Assembly (NCBI RefSeq): GCF_014199955.1 | Contig: NZ_JACHOQ010000008.1 | Coordinates: 25,241 to 89,240, forward strand | DNA: 64,000 nucleotides | Reading direction: 5' to 3' | From: Brevundimonas aurantiaca | GTDB lineage: Bacteria > Pseudomonadota > Alphaproteobacteria > Caulobacterales > Caulobacteraceae | Part shown: in pieces, positions 1-8,624 of the stretch | Layout of the letters: each line of letters starts with the position of its first letter | Position numbering within the stretch: the stretch's first letter is position 1 | Position numbers and translations under genes: made by a program | Notes under the pieces: model-generated | What the model was told of the DNA's origin: nothing | The model's input: only the letters and a program-made list of their open reading frames with translations | Databases searched by the model: none

Positions 1-266
1 TTGGCTGGTCCCTTCGCCGTTCCGCGACCCGATCGGCCGCAGCAAGAGGAAGGATCTACAAAGCTCCTGGTTCCGTGAAATGGCCAAGTATCCGTCAGAT
101 CAAGGATCGAAGCGGACGATATATGTTCTTGTGTCGAATTTTGAACATTGAAAGAAAAGGCGGAAAGGGAAGTGCTAGCGCAATATGTTCAAAATTGAAC
201 GCTCCGAATATCGGAACAGATGGGTAGAAGAAGCTGTTGCTCGGGTGAACCTGCCGGAGCTGCACC
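1..266. other. Non-coding leader before the first gene
   Basis: I see no convincing coding region here. Base composition is lower in G+C than the rest of the window, with A/T-rich stretches around 120-200. The region holds the palindromic sites listed separately and the ribosome binding site of the gene at 267. The far left end could be the 3' flank of a gene outside the window, but nothing in the sequence identifies it. Confidence 0.5.
137..200. promoter_or_regulatory. Candidate operator region upstream of the glycan locus
   Basis: The 12-mer AATTTTGAACAT at 137-148 is repeated as its exact complement ATGTTCAAAATT at 185-196. The second copy lies inside a palindrome, GTTCAA-AA-TTGAAC, at 187-200. 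Two related palindromic half-sites 67-130 bases upstream of the first gene suggest a transcription factor site controlling the downstream one-strand locus. No regulator gene is adjacent and no binding family is recognised, so this is inference from symmetry only. Confidence 0.4.
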
Positions 267-536
267 ATGTCCGAAGCGAACCGCCTGACTGATCATGACG
301 ACATCCGCGCCTGGGCCGAGGCCCGCGGCGCCAGGCCTTCTCGCGTGGCCAGCACGGCCGACGCCGACGGCGGCGGGGTGCTGAGGTTCGACTTCGGCGA
401 CAAGGAAGAGGCGCTGGAGGAGATCTCCTGGGACGACTTCTTCCGCATCTTCGAAGACAGCGACCTGGCCTTGCTTGCGCAGGACCATACGAGCGGCGGC
501 GAAACGAGCCGCTTCTCCAAGTTCGTGCAGCGCTGA
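267..536 (+). CDS. Small acidic conserved hypothetical protein (89 aa)
   Basis: An 89-residue acidic protein without signal peptide or membrane segment. Its pattern is an N-terminal D-x-I-R-x-W-A-E-x-R-G segment, a G-G-V-L-R-F-D-F strand, an EEISWDDFF stretch and a C-terminal TSRFSKFVQR. I recall this layout from a widespread family of small bacterial proteins that databases often label, without evidence, as related to the 1,4-alpha-glucan branching enzyme. No enzyme motif is present and the function is unknown. A GGAG ribosome binding site at about 256 supports the ATG at 267. It is the first gene of the one-strand glycan locus, 13 bases before the epimerase. Confidence 0.75.
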   Translation: MSEANRLTDHDDIRAWAEARGARPSRVASTADADGGGVLRFDFGDKEEALEEISWDDFFRIFEDSDLALLAQDHTSGGETSRFSKFVQR

Positions 537-549
537 GCCGGAGATCCCC

Positions 550-1662
550 ATGGCGAACACTGTCCTGATCACCGGCGGCGCGGGCTTCGTCGGCCGTCAT
601 CTCGCCCGATCCCTGCTTGAACAAGGCCACAGGGTGAGGGCGCTGGACAGCCTGATCGAGCAGGTTCACCCCACTGGCGCGCGGCCCGACGAACTGGACC
701 CCGAGGTCGAACTGGTGGTCGGCGACATTCGCGACGAGGACCGGGTCCGGGCGGCGCTTCAGGGGGTGGACAAGGTCGTTCACCTCGCCGCGGAGGTCGG
801 CGTCGGCCAGAGCATGTATGCGATCGACCGCTATACCTCGGTCAACGATTACGGCACGGCGGTGCTGTTCCAGCAGTTGATCGACCAGCCCGTGCAGCGG
901 GTGGTCGTCGCCTCCTCAATGAGCATCTACGGCGAGGGCCTGTACCGAACTGAAGACGGCGATCTGCGTCAGGAGGTGGTGCGCGGCGCCCGCAACCCGG
1001 ACGGCTCATGGGACCCCACGGACGACCAAGGGCGGGCGCTGATCCCCGTGCCGACGCCAGAGACCAAGTCGCCGGCGCTGAAGAGCGTCTATGCGATCAA
1101 CAAATTCGTTCAGGAACGGCTCACCCTGACCCTGACGGCCCAATACGGGATGGAAAGCTGCGCCCTGCGGCTCTGGAACATCTACGGGCCGGGGCAGGCC
1201 CTTTCCAATCCCTACACCGGCGTCCTGGCCATCTTCGCCTCCCGCATCGCCAACGGTCAGTCGCCGATGGTGTTCGAGGACGGCCGTCAGAGACGCGACT
1301 TCGTGCATGTCTCGGACGTGGCGCGCGCCTTCCTTCTGGCGCTGGAGAAGCCGGACGCGAATGGGCAGGTCTTCAACATCGGCTCTGGGGAGGACCGCAC
1401 CGTCGAGGACGTGGCGCGGCTGCAGGCGGCCTCGATGGGGCGGCCGGATATCGAACCCCTGATCACCAACAAGGCCAGGGCAGGCGACATCCGCCACAAT
1501 ATTCCCGATCTGACGAAGGCCCGCGAGGAACTCGGCTATGAGTCGCGTCAGGACTTCGCGGCAGGTCTTGAGGAACTGGCCGAATGGGTGGCGCGCCAGG
1601 AAGCCCAGGACCGGGTTGATCAGGCGCGCGGCGAGCTGGAACGTCGGGGGCTGGTCGCATGA
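550..1662 (+). CDS. NAD-dependent epimerase, dTDP-L-rhamnose 4-epimerase-like
   Basis: An extended short-chain dehydrogenase/reductase of 370 residues. The N-terminal nucleotide-binding motif TGGAGFVG is at residues 8-15, the catalytic Y-x3-K is Y181/K185 (VYAINK), and an SSMSIYGEG segment holds the active-site serine. The combination GVGQSMY, SSMSIYGEGLYR and a long loop before the Y-x3-K helix resembles proteins annotated as dTDP-L-rhamnose 4-epimerase, which interconvert dTDP-L-rhamnose and dTDP-6-deoxy-L-talose. That substrate is inferred from family resemblance. I chose the ATG at 550, with GGAG just upstream; an in-frame extension to 475 has no such support and runs back over the previous gene. 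The stop overlaps the next gene by four bases, indicating an operon. Confidence 0.85.
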   Translation: MANTVLITGGAGFVGRHLARSLLEQGHRVRALDSLIEQVHPTGARPDELDPEVELVVGDIRDEDRVRAALQGVDKVVHLAAEVGVGQSMYAIDRYTSVNDYGTAVLFQQLIDQPVQRVVVASSMSIYGEGLYRTEDGDLRQEVVRGARNPDGSWDPTDDQGRALIPVPTPETKSPALKSVYAINKFVQERLTLTLTAQYGMESCALRLWNIYGPGQALSNPYTGVLAIFASRIANGQSPMVFEDGRQRRDFVHVSDVARAFLLALEKPDANGQVFNIGSGEDRTVEDVARLQAASMGRPDIEPLITNKARAGDIRHNIPDLTKAREELGYESRQDFAAGLEELAEWVARQEAQDRVDQARGELERRGLVA

Positions 1663-2702
1663 GCCGCGTCCTGATCACGGGCGGCGCCGGTTTCATCGGC
1701 TCCAACCTCGCCGACCGACTGGCCGGCCAGGGTCATGAGATCGTGGTGCTGGACACCCTGGCGCGGCGGGGGGTGGAGGGAAACCTCAAATGGCTGCTGC
1801 TGCGCCACGGCGCACAGGTCCGGCACCTGACCGCTGACGTCCGCCAGGCCGAGGCGGTCGAGACGGCGGTCGCCCAGGCGGACGTGGTCTTCCACCTGGC
1901 CGCCCAGGTGGCGGTGACGACCAGCTTGGTCGATCCCCGCACCGACTTCGACGTCAATCTGATCGGGACGCTCAACGTCCTGGAGGCGGCGCGCCGTCGA
2001 TGCACTCCGGTCGTCTTCGCCAGCACGAACAAGGTCTACGGCGATCTGGGCGACATCGAACTGGCCGTTCAGAACGAGGCCTGGCTGCCGACGGAGCCCG
2101 CGCTGCGGACTCGGGGCGTGGACGAACGGCGGCCGCTGGACTTCCACACGCCCTACGGATGCTCCAAAGGCGCGGCCGATCAGTATGTGCTGGACTATGC
2201 CCGCAGCTACGACGTGCCGACCTGCGTGCTGCGGATGAGCTGCATCTACGGTTCCCGTCAGATGGGTACGGAGGACCAGGGCTGGGTCGCCCATTTCCTG
2301 ATCCGGGCGCTGGAAGGCGCCCCGATAACCCTTTACGGCGACGGCCGGCAGGTGCGCGATATTCTGGACGTGTCCGACGCGGTCGACGCCTATGTCGCGG
2401 CCTGGGAGCGGATCGAGGCCGTGTCGGGCCGCGCCTTCAACCTGGGCGGCGGGCCTGAGAACGCCGTCAGCCTGAGGGGATTGATCGCTCATATCGACCG
2501 GCTGATCGGCCGCGCGGCCGAACTGCAGTTTGAGGACTGGCGGGCCGGGGATCAGCGCTACTTCGTCGCCGACGCCTCGGCGGCCCATCGCGCCTTGGGG
2601 CTGGGCGCGGTCAAGCCCTGGCGGCCGGGCGTGTCGGACCTGGCGGACTGGCTGCGGGCGGAACGGCGACTGGACGCCCGCATCGGCTCGGCGGCGGCAT
2701 GA
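1659..2702 (+). CDS. NAD-dependent epimerase, CDP-paratose 2-epimerase-like
   Basis: A 347-residue extended SDR protein. TGGAGFIG lies near residues 7-14, FASTNKVYGD is the active-site strand, and TPYGCSKGAADQYVLDYAR carries the catalytic Y166/K170. The segments MSCIYG and GTEDQGWVAHFLI are typical of the CDP-paratose/tyvelose 2-epimerase branch (RfbE-like). The substrate is inferred; many such proteins act on other nucleotide sugars. Start and stop overlap both neighbours by four bases, so it is translationally coupled. With the preceding epimerase it should supply unusual deoxy-sugar donors for the glycosyltransferases that follow. Confidence 0.85.
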   Translation: MSRVLITGGAGFIGSNLADRLAGQGHEIVVLDTLARRGVEGNLKWLLLRHGAQVRHLTADVRQAEAVETAVAQADVVFHLAAQVAVTTSLVDPRTDFDVNLIGTLNVLEAARRRCTPVVFASTNKVYGDLGDIELAVQNEAWLPTEPALRTRGVDERRPLDFHTPYGCSKGAADQYVLDYARSYDVPTCVLRMSCIYGSRQMGTEDQGWVAHFLIRALEGAPITLYGDGRQVRDILDVSDAVDAYVAAWERIEAVSGRAFNLGGGPENAVSLRGLIAHIDRLIGRAAELQFEDWRAGDQRYFVADASAAHRALGLGAVKPWRPGVSDLADWLRAERRLDARIGSAAA

Positions 2703-3805
2703 GTCTGGTCCCCCGTCACGTGCTGATGACCACCGACGCCGTGGGCGGCGTCTGGACCTATGCGCTGGATCTGGCGGAAGGCCTGTCGGCGCGCGGCGTC
2801 CGCATCACCCTAGCCGTGTCGGGCCCTGCGCCCCGTCCCGCCCAGCGACGAGCCGCCGAACAGATTGAGGGGCTCACGCTGGTCGATGCGGGGGGGACGC
2901 TCGACTGGCTGGCGGACGGTCCCCGCCCGCTGGACCAGACGGCGCGGGCCCTGCGCGGTTTGGCGGCCCAGAACGGCGTGGATCTGGTGCACCTTAACAG
3001 CCCCGCCTTGCGGGGCGACGAGGACTGGGGCGCGCCCGTGGTCGGGGTTTGTCACTCCTGCGTGGCGACCTGGTGGGACGCGGTGCGTGGAACGGCCTTG
3101 CCGGAGGATTTCGCCTGGCGGACGGAGCGGCTCGCCCAGGGCTACCGGCGTTGTGACCGTCTGATCGCCCCCAGTTTCGCCTTCATGCAGACGACGGCGG
3201 CGCGCTACGGCGTCCTGCCCGCTACGGTTCGAAACGGCCGCCGTCCCATTGGAACCCGCCCGGTTCCCCGGCGCCGGCAGGTTCTGACCTCGGGCCGGCT
3301 GTGGGACGAGGGCAAGAATATTGCGACCCTCGAACGGGCCGCCCGACGGATGCGGGGCCGGGTCGAGGCCGCCGGTCCGCTTGAAGGACCGAACGGTCAG
3401 TCGGTTCATCTGGACCGGATCCAGGCCCTGGACGCGCTGAGCCCCACCGACTTGCAGCAAAGGCTTCGACTGGCGTCAATCTTCTGCGCCCCGTCGCTTT
3501 ACGAGCCCTTTGGGCTGGGCATTCTGGAGGCGGCCCAGGCGGGATGCGCCCTGGTCTTGGCCGATATTCCGACCTTCCGCGAGCTTTGGGAGGGGGCGGC
3601 GCTGTTCGTCTCTCCGCAAGACGACGCCGCGCTGGCGGTCGTTCTGGATGAACTGCTGGAAGACGCCGACCGCGCGCGCCGCCTGGGACGGCTGGCGGCC
3701 GAGCGCGCCGAACAGTTCAGCCTCGAGGCCATGGTCGAGGGAACCCTGGCCGTCTATGCCGAGGCCTTGGCCCAGCGCGCCCCTTTCGGGGAGGCGGCGG
3801 CGTGA
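2699..3805 (+). CDS. Glycosyltransferase family 4 protein
   Basis: A 368-residue cytoplasmic GT-B glycosyltransferase. The N-terminal acceptor lobe begins MTTDAVGGVWTYALDLAEGL, the usual 'G-G-V' opening of family GT4. The C-terminal donor lobe has the E-x7-E motif in EPFGLGILEAAQAG (about residues 267-280), followed by the F-R-E-L segment. A retaining transferase using a nucleotide sugar is therefore expected; donor and acceptor cannot be read. There is no membrane segment. It starts on the ATGA overlap with the upstream epimerase and ends on a GTGA overlap with the next transferase. Confidence 0.85.
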   Translation: MSLVPRHVLMTTDAVGGVWTYALDLAEGLSARGVRITLAVSGPAPRPAQRRAAEQIEGLTLVDAGGTLDWLADGPRPLDQTARALRGLAAQNGVDLVHLNSPALRGDEDWGAPVVGVCHSCVATWWDAVRGTALPEDFAWRTERLAQGYRRCDRLIAPSFAFMQTTAARYGVLPATVRNGRRPIGTRPVPRRRQVLTSGRLWDEGKNIATLERAARRMRGRVEAAGPLEGPNGQSVHLDRIQALDALSPTDLQQRLRLASIFCAPSLYEPFGLGILEAAQAGCALVLADIPTFRELWEGAALFVSPQDDAALAVVLDELLEDADRARRLGRLAAERAEQFSLEAMVEGTLAVYAEALAQRAPFGEAAA

Positions 3806-4938
3806 AGATCGTCTATTTCACCCATTCGCTGGAGTCGTGCTGGAACCACGGCAATGCGCATTTCCTGCGTGGGGTGCTGCGCGAACTGATCGCCCGCGGC
3901 CATCAGGTCGAGGCGTGGGAGCCGCACGACGCCTGGAGCCGCGCCAATCTGGTCGCGGACCATGGCGAAGAAGGACTGGCGCCCTATCGGCAGGCCTATC
4001 CCGAACTGGTCAGCCGCCGCTTCCATCCGCCCCTTGATGTGGATCGGGCGCTGGACGGGGCGGACCTGGTCATCGTGCATGAATGGAACGATCCGGCGCT
4101 GGTGGCGGCCGTCGGTCGCGCGCGGGGGCGGGGCCGCTTTACTCTGTTGTTTCACGACACCCACCACCGGGCCGTCAGCGAACCGGAGGCCATGCAGGCT
4201 TTCGACCTGTCGGAATATGACGGGGTGCTCGCCTTCGGTGAGACCCTGGCGGCGGTGTACCGCCGATGGGGCTGGGGCGATCGCGTCTTCGTCTGGCATG
4301 AGGCGGCCGACGTCCGCCTGTTCCATCCTCCGCTTGAGCAGCAGCGCCGGGAAGGACTGGTCTGGGTCGGCAACTGGGGCGACGGGGAGCGGACCGCGGA
4401 ACTGGAGCGATTTCTGTTCGCCCCGGCGGCGGCGAGCGGCCTTGAACTTGATCTCTACGGCGTCCGCTATCCCGAGGCGGCGCGGCGGCTGCTGGACCGC
4501 TACGACGTCCGCTATCACGGCTGGCTGCCCAATGCGGCAGCGCCGAAAGTGTTCGCGCGCCGCCTGGCGACCGTTCACGTCCCGCGCCGTTTCTACGTCG
4601 AGACGCTTCCGGGCATTCCGACCATTCGCGTGTTCGAAGCCCTGGCCTGTGGAATCCCTCTGGTTAGTGCGCCGTGGACGGACAGCGAGGGCCTGTTCGA
4701 GGTCGGTCGTGACTTCCTGATGGTGCGGTCCGGCAGCGAAATGGCCTCGGCGCTCCGGGCGGTCAAGTCGGACGCAGGCCTGCGCGCGGAACTGACCGAC
4801 CACGGACTGGCGGCAATCCGCGCCCGCCACACCTGCGCACACCGGGTCGATGAACTGATGGCGGTGCTGGGGCGGCTCGGCGCGCCCGCCGCCGATCCCG
4901 CTCCAACCTTCCACCCCGTCATGGAGATTGCGGAATGA
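3802..4938 (+). CDS. CgeB-family glycosyltransferase (first of three)
   Basis: A 378-residue GT-B protein with a GTG start overlapping the preceding stop (GTGA). The N-terminus MKIVYFTHSLESCWNHGNA and the C-terminal donor-lobe motif IRVFEALACGIPLVSAPW fit the CgeB/Glyco_trans_1_2 group. FHDTHHRAVSEPEAM in the middle corresponds to the D-rich segment of the linker. CgeB itself is a Bacillus spore-surface glycosylation protein, so the name describes the fold and not the process. It is the first of three related transferases in a row; their sequences have diverged, suggesting successive sugar additions. Confidence 0.8.
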   Translation: MKIVYFTHSLESCWNHGNAHFLRGVLRELIARGHQVEAWEPHDAWSRANLVADHGEEGLAPYRQAYPELVSRRFHPPLDVDRALDGADLVIVHEWNDPALVAAVGRARGRGRFTLLFHDTHHRAVSEPEAMQAFDLSEYDGVLAFGETLAAVYRRWGWGDRVFVWHEAADVRLFHPPLEQQRREGLVWVGNWGDGERTAELERFLFAPAAASGLELDLYGVRYPEAARRLLDRYDVRYHGWLPNAAAPKVFARRLATVHVPRRFYVETLPGIPTIRVFEALACGIPLVSAPWTDSEGLFEVGRDFLMVRSGSEMASALRAVKSDAGLRAELTDHGLAAIRARHTCAHRVDELMAVLGRLGAPAADPAPTFHPVMEIAE

Positions 4939-6026
4939 AGATCGCCTTTTACGGCTCCAGCCTGCTGTCGTCCTACTGGAACGGCGCGGCCACCTACTAT
5001 CGCGGCCTGCTGGGCGCCTTGGCCGAACGCGGATGGGACATCCTGTTTCTGGAACCCGACGCCTTCGACCGGCAGCAGCATCGCGACATTGATGCGCCGG
5101 ACTGGGCTGAGGTGGTGGTGTGGGACAACACCGTCGAAGGCTGCAAGACAGCCATGGCGCGCGCCGTGGAGGCCGACGTAGTGGTCAAGGCTTCCGGCGT
5201 CGGCGTGTTCGACGACGTCCTGCTGGGCGTGTTCGACCTGGCGCGCCCCGACGCCCTGACCGTCTACTGGGACGTGGACGCCCCCGCCACCCTGGCGGAG
5301 GTGAAGGCCGCGCCCGATCATCCGCTGCGGCGGGTCCTGCCGCAGATTGATCACGTCCTGACCTATGGCGGCGGCGCTCCGGTCGTGCAGGCGTTCCAAG
5401 CGCTCGGCGCCCGCGACTGCCGTCCGATCTATAATGCGCTCGATCCCGCCACCCATCATCCCGTCCAGCCGGACCCCGGCTTCTCCGCCGACCTCGCGCT
5501 CCTGGCCAATCGACTGCCGGATCGGGAACGCCGGATCGAGACCTTCTTTCTGGAGCCCGCCGCCGCCCTGCCGCAACGCCGGTTTCTGCTGGGCGGCAAC
5601 GGCTGGGCCGACAAGGCCATGCCGGCGAACGTCCAGACCATCGGTCATGTGGGAACGGCCCAGCACAACGCCTTCAACTGTACGCCCCTGGCGGTGCTGA
5701 ACGTCGCCCGCGACAGCATGGCCGAGGTCGGCTTCTCGCCCGCCACGCGGGTGTTCGAGGCCACCGGCGCCGGGGCCTGCCTGATCACCGACTATTGGGA
5801 AGGCGTCGAACAGTTTCTGAAACCGGACGTCGAAGTGCTGGTGGCGCGCGACGGCCAGGACGTGGCGGCGCATCTGGCCGCCCTGACGCCGGAACGGGCG
5901 CAGGCCATCGGCCGGGCGGCGCGCGACCGCGTCCTGGCCGACCATACCTACGCCCAGCGGGCCGAGGCGGTGGACGCCCTGTTCCGCGAACGGCTTGCGG
6001 CGCGCCGCGAAAGGAGCGCGGCATGA
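4935..6026 (+). CDS. CgeB-family glycosyltransferase (second of three)
   Basis: A 363-residue GT-B protein opening with MKIAFYGSSLLSSYWNGAA and carrying the donor-lobe motif ATRVFEATGAGACLITDYW near residue 277. The middle segment TVYWDVDAPATLAEV matches the position of the 'Y-D-I-D-T-P' segment in the third copy. It is cytoplasmic with no membrane segment. The start is an ATGA overlap and the end overlaps the next start by four bases. Donor and acceptor are unknown. Confidence 0.8.
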   Translation: MKIAFYGSSLLSSYWNGAATYYRGLLGALAERGWDILFLEPDAFDRQQHRDIDAPDWAEVVVWDNTVEGCKTAMARAVEADVVVKASGVGVFDDVLLGVFDLARPDALTVYWDVDAPATLAEVKAAPDHPLRRVLPQIDHVLTYGGGAPVVQAFQALGARDCRPIYNALDPATHHPVQPDPGFSADLALLANRLPDRERRIETFFLEPAAALPQRRFLLGGNGWADKAMPANVQTIGHVGTAQHNAFNCTPLAVLNVARDSMAEVGFSPATRVFEATGAGACLITDYWEGVEQFLKPDVEVLVARDGQDVAAHLAALTPERAQAIGRAARDRVLADHTYAQRAEAVDALFRERLAARRERSAA

Positions 6027-8098
6027 AGCTGGTCGTGCTGGGGCTCAGCCTGTCGTCCGCCTGGGGCAATGGCCATGCCGTGACCTTCCGCGCCCTGCTG
6101 TCCGCCTTCGCGGACCGGGGACACGAGGTGGTGTTCCTGGAGCGGGAAACGCCTTGGTATGCGGCGCACCGCGATGTGTCGGATCCGCACTATTGCCGCC
6201 TCGACTTCTATTCGGATCTGCAGGATCTGGAGCGTTTCGCCGACGAGGTGCGCAGCGCAGACGCCGTCCTGGTCGGCTCATACGTGCCCGAGGGGATCGA
6301 GGTCGGCCGGTGGGCGCGTCGCACGGCGACGGGCGTGGTGGCCTTCTACGACATCGATACCCCTGTGACCCTGGCCCGGCTGGCGCAAGACGACTGCGAC
6401 TATCTGCGAGCCGACCAGATTGCGAACTACGACATCTATTTCTCCTTCACCGGCGGGGCGATGCTCGAGCGTCTGGAGCGCGACCACGGCGCGCCGGCGG
6501 CCCGCGCCCTCTATTGTTCGGCGGACCCCGAGGCCTATCGACCGCAAGCCGCCGCTCCGCGGTGGGATCTGTCCTACCTCGGCACCTACAGCCCGGATCG
6601 TCAGCCGACATTGGAGCGTCTGCTGCTGGAGCCGGCCCGGCGTATGCCAGATCGTCGCTTCGTGGTGGCGGGCCCTCAGTATCCCGATGACATCGACTGG
6701 CCCGAGAATGTCGAGCGGATCGACCATCTGCCCCCGGCCGACCATCCCGCCTTCTACGCCGCCAGCCGCTTCACCCTGAACGTCACTCGCGCGGACATGC
6801 GGGCGGCCGGGCACAGCCCCTCGATCCGGCTGTTCGAGGCCGGCTCTTGCGGCTGCCCGATCATTTCGGACGCCTGGCCTGGCATCGAGACGCTCTTCAC
6901 CCCGGGCGAGGAGATCCTGCTGGCCGACGACGCCGAGACGGTGATCGAGGCGCTGTCCGCGCCTGTGGATCAGGCTCGCGCGATGGGCGAGGCCGCGCGC
7001 CGTCGCATCCTGTCAGAACACACCCCCTCCCACCGCGCCCACACTCTGGAGCGTGAGTTGATCGCGGCTCTACGGGCCAAGACGAAGGACCGACCTATGA
7101 AGTCCATATCCGACACCCGCACCGTCCTGGTCGCCGGCGGCGCCGGTTTCCTCGGTTCGCACCTGTGCGACCGGTTGTTGGCGGAAGGTCGCCACGTCGT
7201 CTGCCTCGACAATCTGCAGACGGGCGACCTGGCGAACCTCAAGGACGCAATGAAACAGCCGCGGTTCGAGTTCGTGCGCCACGACATCGTCGACCCCCTG
7301 CCGGAGCGGATCACCGCCCGTCGGTTTGACCGCATCTACGACCTGGCCTGCGCCGCTTCGCCGCCGCAGTATCAGCAGGATCCGGAGCATACGATGCTGA
7401 CCTGCATCCTCGGGGTTCGTAACCTGCTGCAACTGGCCGAGAAGACCGGCGCGCGTCTGTTGCTGACCTCCACCAGCGAGGTCTACGGCGATCCGGAGGT
7501 CCATCCCCAGCCGGAAACCTATCGCGGCAACGTCAATCCGATCGGCCCGCGCGCCTGCTATGACGAGGGCAAGCGGGCGGCCGAGACCCTGGTCTTTGAC
7601 TATGATCGGGCGGGGCGAGCCGAGGTTCGCGTGGCGCGGATCTTCAACACCTATGGGCCGCGCCTGTCGGCGGCCGACGGTCGGGTCGTCTCCAACCTGA
7701 TCACCCAGGCCCTTTCGGACGCGCCGATCACCATCTATGGCGACGGCAGCCAGAGCCGGTCCTTCTGCTATGTGGACGACATGATCGGCGGCCTGATCGC
7801 CCTGATGGAGCATGAGGGACCGCAGCCGGGACCGATCAACCTCGGCAATCCGGTCGAGCTGACGGTGTCCGAACTGGTCGAGGTCATTCTTGATCTGACC
7901 GGCTCCGGCTCCGGAATCGTCCACCGACCGCTGCCCGCCGACGACCCGCGGCGTCGCCGTCCGGATATCGCCAAGGCCGATGCAGTCCTGGATTGGCGCC
8001 CGACCACCGCCTTGCTTGACGGTCTGCGCCGCACCATCAACTGGTTCGACGCCGATCGCCCGATTGTGGTCAGCGACCGTCCGGCCCTCAGCGCCTGA
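6023..8098 (+). CDS. CgeB-family glycosyltransferase fused to UDP-glucuronate decarboxylase
   Basis: One uninterrupted frame of 691 codons with two complete enzymes. Residues 1-358 are a third CgeB-like transferase (VVAFYDIDTPVT in the middle; IRLFEAGSCGCPIISDAWPG in the donor lobe). Residues 359-691 are an SDR with GGAGFLGSHLCDRLL, STSEVYGDPEVHPQPE and the catalytic ACYDEGK (Y513/K517), which is the UDP-xylose synthase (UXS) signature: UDP-glucuronate to UDP-xylose plus CO2. The ATG at 6023 was chosen because it overlaps the upstream stop; the longer frame from 5795 runs through the previous gene. A good ribosome binding site (AAGGA, 7085-7089) precedes an internal ATG at 7097, so the SDR may also be made alone. 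It is either a true bifunctional enzyme or the result of a lost stop codon. Confidence 0.8.
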   Translation: MKLVVLGLSLSSAWGNGHAVTFRALLSAFADRGHEVVFLERETPWYAAHRDVSDPHYCRLDFYSDLQDLERFADEVRSADAVLVGSYVPEGIEVGRWARRTATGVVAFYDIDTPVTLARLAQDDCDYLRADQIANYDIYFSFTGGAMLERLERDHGAPAARALYCSADPEAYRPQAAAPRWDLSYLGTYSPDRQPTLERLLLEPARRMPDRRFVVAGPQYPDDIDWPENVERIDHLPPADHPAFYAASRFTLNVTRADMRAAGHSPSIRLFEAGSCGCPIISDAWPGIETLFTPGEEILLADDAETVIEALSAPVDQARAMGEAARRRILSEHTPSHRAHTLERELIAALRAKTKDRPMKSISDTRTVLVAGGAGFLGSHLCDRLLAEGRHVVCLDNLQTGDLANLKDAMKQPRFEFVRHDIVDPLPERITARRFDRIYDLACAASPPQYQQDPEHTMLTCILGVRNLLQLAEKTGARLLLTSTSEVYGDPEVHPQPETYRGNVNPIGPRACYDEGKRAAETLVFDYDRAGRAEVRVARIFNTYGPRLSAADGRVVSNLITQALSDAPITIYGDGSQSRSFCYVDDMIGGLIALMEHEGPQPGPINLGNPVELTVSELVEVILDLTGSGSGIVHRPLPADDPRRRRPDIAKADAVLDWRPTTALLDGLRRTINWFDADRPIVVSDRPALSA
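7085..7099 (+). promoter_or_regulatory. Internal ribosome binding site and ATG within the fused ORF
   Basis: AAGGA at 7085-7089 lies seven bases before an in-frame ATG at 7097-7099. Translation from here would give a free-standing 333-residue UDP-glucuronate decarboxylase with a normal N-terminus (MKSISDTRTVLVAGGAG). The site looks like a relic or a working start of an originally separate gene. Confidence 0.5.
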
Positions 8099-8117
8099 GG
8101 TGCGGGCCGACGGCGAC

Positions 8118-8624
8118 ATGGCGGAGGTTCTGCGGCGCAATATCGAGGCCATGCGTGCGCAGCGAAAAGAGGCGGCCGAGGCGGCGCCATGGCCGGAACG
8201 GCTCGCCCAGCGCATCACCGGATTCGCGGGGAGCATGGGGTTCGTGCTGCTGCACCTGCTGATTTTCGGCGGCTGGATCCTCTGGAACCTGTTGGCTCCG
8301 GAGCCGTGGCGTTTCGACGAGACCCTGGTCGTCCTGGCCATGGCCGCCTCCGTGGAGGCCATCTTCCTGTCGACCTTCGTCCTGATCAGCCAGAACCGGA
8401 TGGCGGCGGCGGAGCACGGGCGGGCGGAGTTGGATCTGCAGATCAATCTGCTGGCCGAACACGAAATCACCCGGCTGATTGATCTGGTCGGTCGCCTCGC
8501 CGCGCACGCGGGACTTTCGGAGACGGACCCGCACCTGGACGAGCTGCGCCGCGACGTCGCGCCGGACGCCGTTCTCGATCAGATCACGCGATCAAATGAG
8601 GAAGACGATGACAGAGGTTCTTGA
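8118..8624 (+). CDS. DUF1003 domain-containing membrane protein
   Basis: A 168-residue protein. Two hydrophobic segments (about residues 40-60 and 70-92) are followed by the highly characteristic ISQNRMAAAEHGRAELDLQINLLAEHEI stretch, here named by its positions at roughly 92-120, which defines DUF1003. The function of the family is not established. I chose the ATG at 8118; a GTG at 8100 overlapping the upstream stop is a real alternative. The 3' end overlaps the next gene by 17 bases. Its presence in a glycan locus may be incidental. Confidence 0.8.
   Translation: MAEVLRRNIEAMRAQRKEAAEAAPWPERLAQRITGFAGSMGFVLLHLLIFGGWILWNLLAPEPWRFDETLVVLAMAASVEAIFLSTFVLISQNRMAAAEHGRAELDLQINLLAEHEITRLIDLVGRLAAHAGLSETDPHLDELRRDVAPDAVLDQITRSNEEDDDRGS

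Noticed and set aside
5795..6022. N-terminal extension of the fused glycosyltransferase frame
   Set aside because: It overlaps the end of the previous transferase in another frame, is Arg/Gly-rich and has no ribosome binding site; the ATG at 6023 overlaps the upstream stop in the pattern of the whole locus.
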